Shown here: positions 24,801 to 30,800 of the stretch, piece after piece
Layout: each line of letters begins with the position of its first letter
How positions within the stretch are numbered: the first letter of the stretch is position 1
Origin: an uncultured Dehalococcoidia bacterium
GTDB lineage: Bacteria > Chloroflexota > Dehalococcoidia > Lucifugimonadales > Lucifugimonadaceae
Length of the DNA: 64,000 bases
NCBI GenBank assembly: GCA_958295935.1
Contig: OY282385.1
Coordinates: forward strand, 1,302,001-1,366,000
Direction: 5' to 3'
Program-made: the position numbers and the translations under genes
The notes under the pieces: model-generated
Database searches by the model: none
Seen by the model: the letters and a program-made list of their open reading frames with translations, nothing else
What the model was told of the DNA's origin: nothing

Positions 24801-27800
24801 GATCTCCCCCGACAGCGCGTTTCGGGAGATGCCGATGCCGTTGGGGTCCTGGTCGCTGCGCTGCACCGTGTAGCCAATCAGGACCTTCGAGTAGTTGTTG
24901 CTGGTGGGCTGATAGTAGGACCACGAGCTCGCCGTAACCGTCCCGTTCGCCAGCGTCAGCGGTACGCTCGCCGAGCTCACCCGCACCGGCCCGCTGAACG
25001 TAACCAGCGCGTTTATGGTCTCCCCCGCGAAGTAGCTGGGCGCGTCCAGCGCCCCCGGCGTCAAACTGCAGATGTAGCGGACCGTCGGACTCGGCGGCTG
25101 GTCCGGGTCGTTGCACCGCGTCAGGTTGGCCGGCTGCCCATGGATCTCAAGGCTCGTAACCCGCGGCTGCCGCCCGTCCACCTTGTGCTCCGACTCGTTG
25201 ACCAGGGAGTGGTTCATGGTGCGGTCGACCCACCGGGTCCCGTCCCAGACGCGTTCCGTCACGCGGGAGCGCAGCTGAGCCGCAAGGCCGCCGTCCGCCG
25301 CGCCCACGATGGTGGCGTCGGAGGGCAGCAGCACCAGGATCCATTCGTTTCTGACGGCGACGTTTATCTCATTGACGGTGATGCCGTCGGGGTCGTAGTC
25401 GTCCGCAATGTTGGCGTAGCTCTGGACCGTGTAGTCGAACTCCAGCCAGAAGTGGTGGGGTTGGGAGGGGCCCGGCGTCTCTTGGGCGCGGACGCTCCGG
25501 GCGTAGAGCGCGCCGCCGGAACCCATGCCGCTGGTCATCATAATGCCGAGTCTCGGCGCTCCGGTTACCGTTACCGGCTTGCTGAACCGCACCTGCACGG
25601 TGATGGTCTCGCCCAGCTTGTAGGTCGTCCCCTCCGCCGGAATCGAACTTATCCTGACGTCCCGGATGACCGCGGCGGGGTTGGAGTAGCCGTTGACGTT
25701 GCTGGAGGAAATGCTCTGCGCCGTGCTGAGAATCCCCTGCTGCGCGTTCGCGCCGGCCGCGTTGCGGATATGGGAACCCGACGGAACGGTCAGGGCGTTC
25801 ACGGTGGTTCGGAGCCCGTCGAGGGACGCGTCGGTCGCCTGCACCAGGTACCGGAAGTAGTGATAACGGGGGCTGACGCCGACTTGGCCGTAGGACGCTT
25901 GGCGGGTCGCGGTTCCGACGGTCAGGCCGAGGGTGGGAGAGCCCGTGACCGTGACGGCCCGGTCGAACTCCACCTCGACCTCTATCTCCTCGCCCAGGTT
26001 GTAGGCGGTTCCCCGGGCCGGCTGGGAGACCACGCGGACGCCGGTAACGCTCGGCGTGACGCTGGTCGCCCCGTTGACCTTGTGGGAAGAGGAGTCGGCG
26101 ACGGTGTGCACCCCCAGGTCGGTAACCGCGTCATGGCCGCCCGCTCTGCGAATGATCGCGCCGCCGCCCAGGGTGAGCGCGCCCGCCTCTACGCTGACGC
26201 CGTCAGCGTCCACGTCGGAAGCCTGCACGGTGTAGCGGAAGTAGAGCGTCCGCGTGCTCTGCGCGGTGTAGTAGTAGACGGCCTGCCGGGTATTGCTCCC
26301 TATCTTCAACGCCAGCTCGGGAACGCCCCCGACGATGATGTTCCCCGTTGCGTCGGAGTCGAAGGACACCCCGACGACGACCTCCTCGCCAGCGCCGTAG
26401 GTGTCGCCCGCCTGAGGCGCGCCGATGAAGCTCACCCCGGTAACCGCCGGCCGCGGCCCGCTGACCCGCATCCGGAACGCGGCGGCGGCGGTATCGCCGT
26501 TCCCTACGTCGTAGTAGCCCTGTCCGCCGGGCGGGACGCCGAGATAGTCCTGGACGGTAACCGTATATTGCTTCAGGGGGGTCTCCAGCGTGGGCGTTCC
26601 CGATATGGCGCCGGTTACCGCGTTCATGGAGAGGCCCGCGGGCAGCGCCGGGGAGACGCTCCAGGACAGCGGCTCGTCGCCGCCCGACCTGGGCAGGTTG
26701 ACCGCGGCCGGCGTATCCACCGCCGGGTTGGAGACCGTCAGGGTGGTGGTGGCGAACTCGGGCCAGAAGTTGGCTTTCGTTCCGTCGATCTTCGCGTCGG
26801 GCTTGTTGGTGAAGGTGAACCCCGTCAGGTCGATCTGCGCGTCCTCACCCTCGGCGTCCCGCAGCGTCCCGCCCATCAGGTCCAGCGCGTCCGCGGCCAG
26901 ACTGATCCCGTCGGTGTCCACGTCGTTATGCATCACGTTGTGCGCGAACGCGATGCGGTTGTTCATAGTCTGACTGTTCGACGGAACGAAGACCTGGTCG
27001 CCCGAGGCTATCCCTACCGTCAACCGCATCCCCGCCGTGCTGGTGGCCGTGGGCGGCCTGTACATTACCGGCTGGTTGTAATCTATGGCTATTGTCATGA
27101 GGTGCGGCCAAGTGTGGGTGCCGCTCTGCTGCGCCGGAGAGATGACGCTGACCGACGTAATCTTGGGCGGGGCAAGCACCCGGAAGTCCGCGTCGTCGAC
27201 GATTGCCTGCGTCCCCAGGTCCAGGACGGCGTCCCGGCCGCCGGAGTCCCGAATCGTCGCGCCGTTCAGCCTCACGGCGTGGGCCGTAACGTTCCCGTCG
27301 GAGTCCAGCGTGTCCGCGATGCTGATGCCGTCGGAGTCGGAGTCGGTGGTCAGGAAGGTGTAGGTGAACTTCAGCGTCGAGTACGGAGCGTTGGGGGCGG
27401 ACCCGTCCGGCCTCACTACGGAATGGAAGGCCGCCTGCCGGGTTTGGCTGCCCACTTGCAGCGCAATGGTCGGGCTGCCGGTCAGGGTGACGTGCTCGTC
27501 GAAGGTGAGTTGGATGGATAGGGTATCGCCCGCTTCGTAGCCGTCGGCGGGAGGGGTGGCTTGGGGGCCGGTAACGTCCAGGGCCGCCACCACCGGCGGC
27601 ACGTTCGACCCGCCGTCCACCTTGTGGCCGGGGTCGTTGGTGATGGCGTGGCTGCCCAGCGCCAGGGAGGCGTCGATCCCGTTGGTGGCCCGGTCTCGGA
27701 GAGTCACCTTATCCAGCGTCAACGCCCCCTCGGGGATGCTCAGCCCGTCCTGGTCCTCGTCGGTCCCCTGGACGTTGTAGATGAACTGCAGAGTCGTACG

Positions 27801-30800
27801 CTCCGGTGTGCAGACGGCGTCAATCATCCGGCTGTTGCCGACGCGTCGCTCGCCGCCGACCACGCAGCTGACGGCATAGCCGCCCCCCGGCGAGAGGTCC
27901 ACCTGAACCGTCTCGGCGCCTATCTCCAGCGCGAGTTGAGGGCCCCCGGTCCCGTCGCTCGGATAGTTCACTTTCACTTCTCGGTCGAACTCCACGTGCA
28001 CGACTATCGGGCGGCGGGTGTCTGCGTCATAGGTGTTGCCGGAACCGGCGCGGGGACTGCTATAGAACCGCACGTCGGTAATCATGGGCGCGTTGGACGC
28101 GGCTACCGCGATGCTGAACGCCGATTGGGCCGTGTCCCCGTCAACGTCCGTCACACTCCAGGTGTAGGCCGTCAAGGTGGTGGTAGCCGTGGGAGTCCCG
28201 GTTATGGTGGAGGTCGCCGTCGAAGAGACCGTCAGCGTCAGCCCGGCGGGAAGCGCCGCGGGGGACAGGCTGTAGGTCAGCGAGCCGTTGCCGCCGATTG
28301 CTTGGGGCAGGGCGAAGTCGACGGCCGTCCCCACGACGTAGTTCTGCGCTTCGATGCTGCCGAGCATCGGCGGGTAGTCCCGCACCGTGTGGGCCGAGTC
28401 GTTTTCGACGGCGCGGCTGCCCAGGGAAAGCTCTGCGTCTTCGAGGCCGAAGGTGGCGCGAATCGACGCCCCCGGCGGCAGAGTCAGCGCGTCCGCCCCA
28501 ATGCTGATGCCGTCGGTGTCCTCGTCGTTCGCGGTCACCGCGTACTGGTAGAGGTGCGTCCGCCCAAGGCCCGTGACGTCGCTGGTCAATACCGCCTGCC
28601 GCGTGTTCGCCCCGATGGTCAACGCAACCTGCGGTACGCCGCTCGTGAGGGTGGTCTCGCTGAAGGTGAGCTGCAACTCGATGGTCTCGCCCGCGTCGTA
28701 GGTGCCGTTCACCCCGGGGCCGGACAGTATGGATACGCCGGTCACGCGCGGCGGCGTGTAGACCTTGTGCGCCGATGCGTTGGTGATGGCGCTGGTCCCG
28801 AGCGCGCGGGGGGCGGCCGTCCCGCCCGAATCGTTGATGGTCCCGCCGTTCAGCGTCAGCGCGTGGGCCGTAACGTTCCCCTCGGAGTCGAGCGTGTCCG
28901 CGATGCTGATGCCGTCGGCGTCCTTGTCCTGCGTGGTCACCGTGTGGCTGAACACGAGATGGTCCCCGCCGGACTTGGCCGCCTGGTACGCCGCCTGCCG
29001 ATTGGTAGACCCGAGGGCCAGCGCCAACTGCGGAGACCCCGTAACGGTGGCCGGCTTGGAGAAGGTAACCCTGGCCTCGATGACCTCGCCTGCGTCGTAG
29101 CCGTCCGTGCTGGCCGGCGTGCTGATTATGGACACCGCCTCGACCGCCATGGGCGTGGCCACGGAGCCGTCCACCTTGTGCGAGGAGCTGTTGGACACGG
29201 CGAGCGTCCCCAGGTCCAGCCAAGCGTCGACCGAGGTCGAGGCGTCAGTGATGGCCGCGCCGTTCAGCTTCAGCGAATCCGCGCTGATGGTGATTCCGTC
29301 CGCGTCGCCGTCCGCCGGGAAGATGATGGTCTTATAGAAGAACCGGCCGCCTTCGTACACGTATCCCGACAAGTCTCGCTCCGGCTGCACCGTGTACTTA
29401 TAGACCAGCCTGCCGTCGGCGTCCGTGCTGTGATATGCGGCGTTGCGGGTATTCGCACCAACGTCGAGGGTCAGCGTCGACTGCGACAAGCTCGTCCCCG
29501 TAATGCCCCGGTCGAACCCCACCGCGACCTCTATCACCTCTCCCGCGCCGTAGGTGTCGTTGGCGTATGGACTGGACAGTATCTCGACCTCGTCCACCGC
29601 CGCCGAGTCCCCCGTAGTCAGGAGGAAGTAGCTCAAGAGCGTTTCGTCGCCGTCCCGGTCCAACGCGCGAAGCCAGAACTTCTTGCCCGTAACGATCTCG
29701 CTGGTCTGCCCCATCAGGCACGGCGTATTCGGGCTGAGGGTGCTCTCCGCGTCCGGCGTGCCTATGTACAAGCCCTCAGGCAGCTCCGGCGAGACGGTGA
29801 AGACGAACGGCGCATCCCCATACACCTGCCCCACCAAAGCGAGCTCGACCGGCTTATTCACCGATACCCTGACGTTGGTCACGTACGTGTTGTCGATGAA
29901 CGGTACGGTGTCTCTCACACGCATCCGCGAGCTATCGGGGCTGCCGCTCGCGATGGCGTGGGAGCCCAGATTGATCTTGACGTCCTGACCGTCCTGCGGG
30001 CCGCCCCGAACCCGGATCGAGCCGCCGTTCAGCAGCACAGCGTCCGGGGGAATCGCTATACCGTCCCCGTCCCAGTCATCAGACGTAATTTGATGGCTGA
30101 ATACCACGCCTCTCGACCAAGAGTGAAGGGCGTCGTAATTGGCCTTGACCCGCTTGTCTCCAATGATGAGCACAAGCTGGGGCGACCCGGTGACGGTCAC
30201 GGAGGTGGGACGATAATTAAGGGCCACGCGAAGGGTCTCGCCGACCGTGTAGTTGTCCTTATCCGCGTCGTCCTGATGCTCCGATTGCACCAGGTACCTA
30301 ATGACGTCGAAGACGGCCGGGCCGGTGGGATTCCGCACCTCGATGCTGAAGGTCAGGCTTGCCGTGTCGCCGTCCCCGTCCGTCGCTTTCCACGTGTAGG
30401 TCGTCGCGGTCGTAGTAGCCGTCGGCGTGCCCGCTATCGTGCGCGTCGAGGCCGTCCAGGTCATGCCGGCGGGCATCGTCGTCGGCGTCAGCGTGTACGT
30501 CAACATGCCGCCGCCGCCCCCGGCCTCGGGCAATACGAAGGGGGTGGTCGTGGCGTTGAGGTCATACACCCTGCTGGATATCGTCGCGCTCCCGAAGGTC
30601 GGCGGGACGTCGTTGACCTTCATCTTCACGCTCTTGCTGTCGCCGCTGACGACGGCGTGAGACCCCAGGTGCAGCTTGGCGTCCACGGGAGCGACCAGCG
30701 TGCGTATCTTCCCCCCGTTCAGGCGCAACGCGTCCCCGGGAATCGCTACCCCGTCGTCGTCGAAGTCTTCCATCCGGACGACGTACTGGAAGATGAGGTA

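Noticed and set aside
23421-27521. 1,366-codon plus-strand ORF, with similar ones at 27561-31193 and 31323-32393
   Set aside because: They lie antisense within the giant gene, are Arg/Gly/Val-rich with no family features, and arise from the GC-rich repetitive codons of the true frame.
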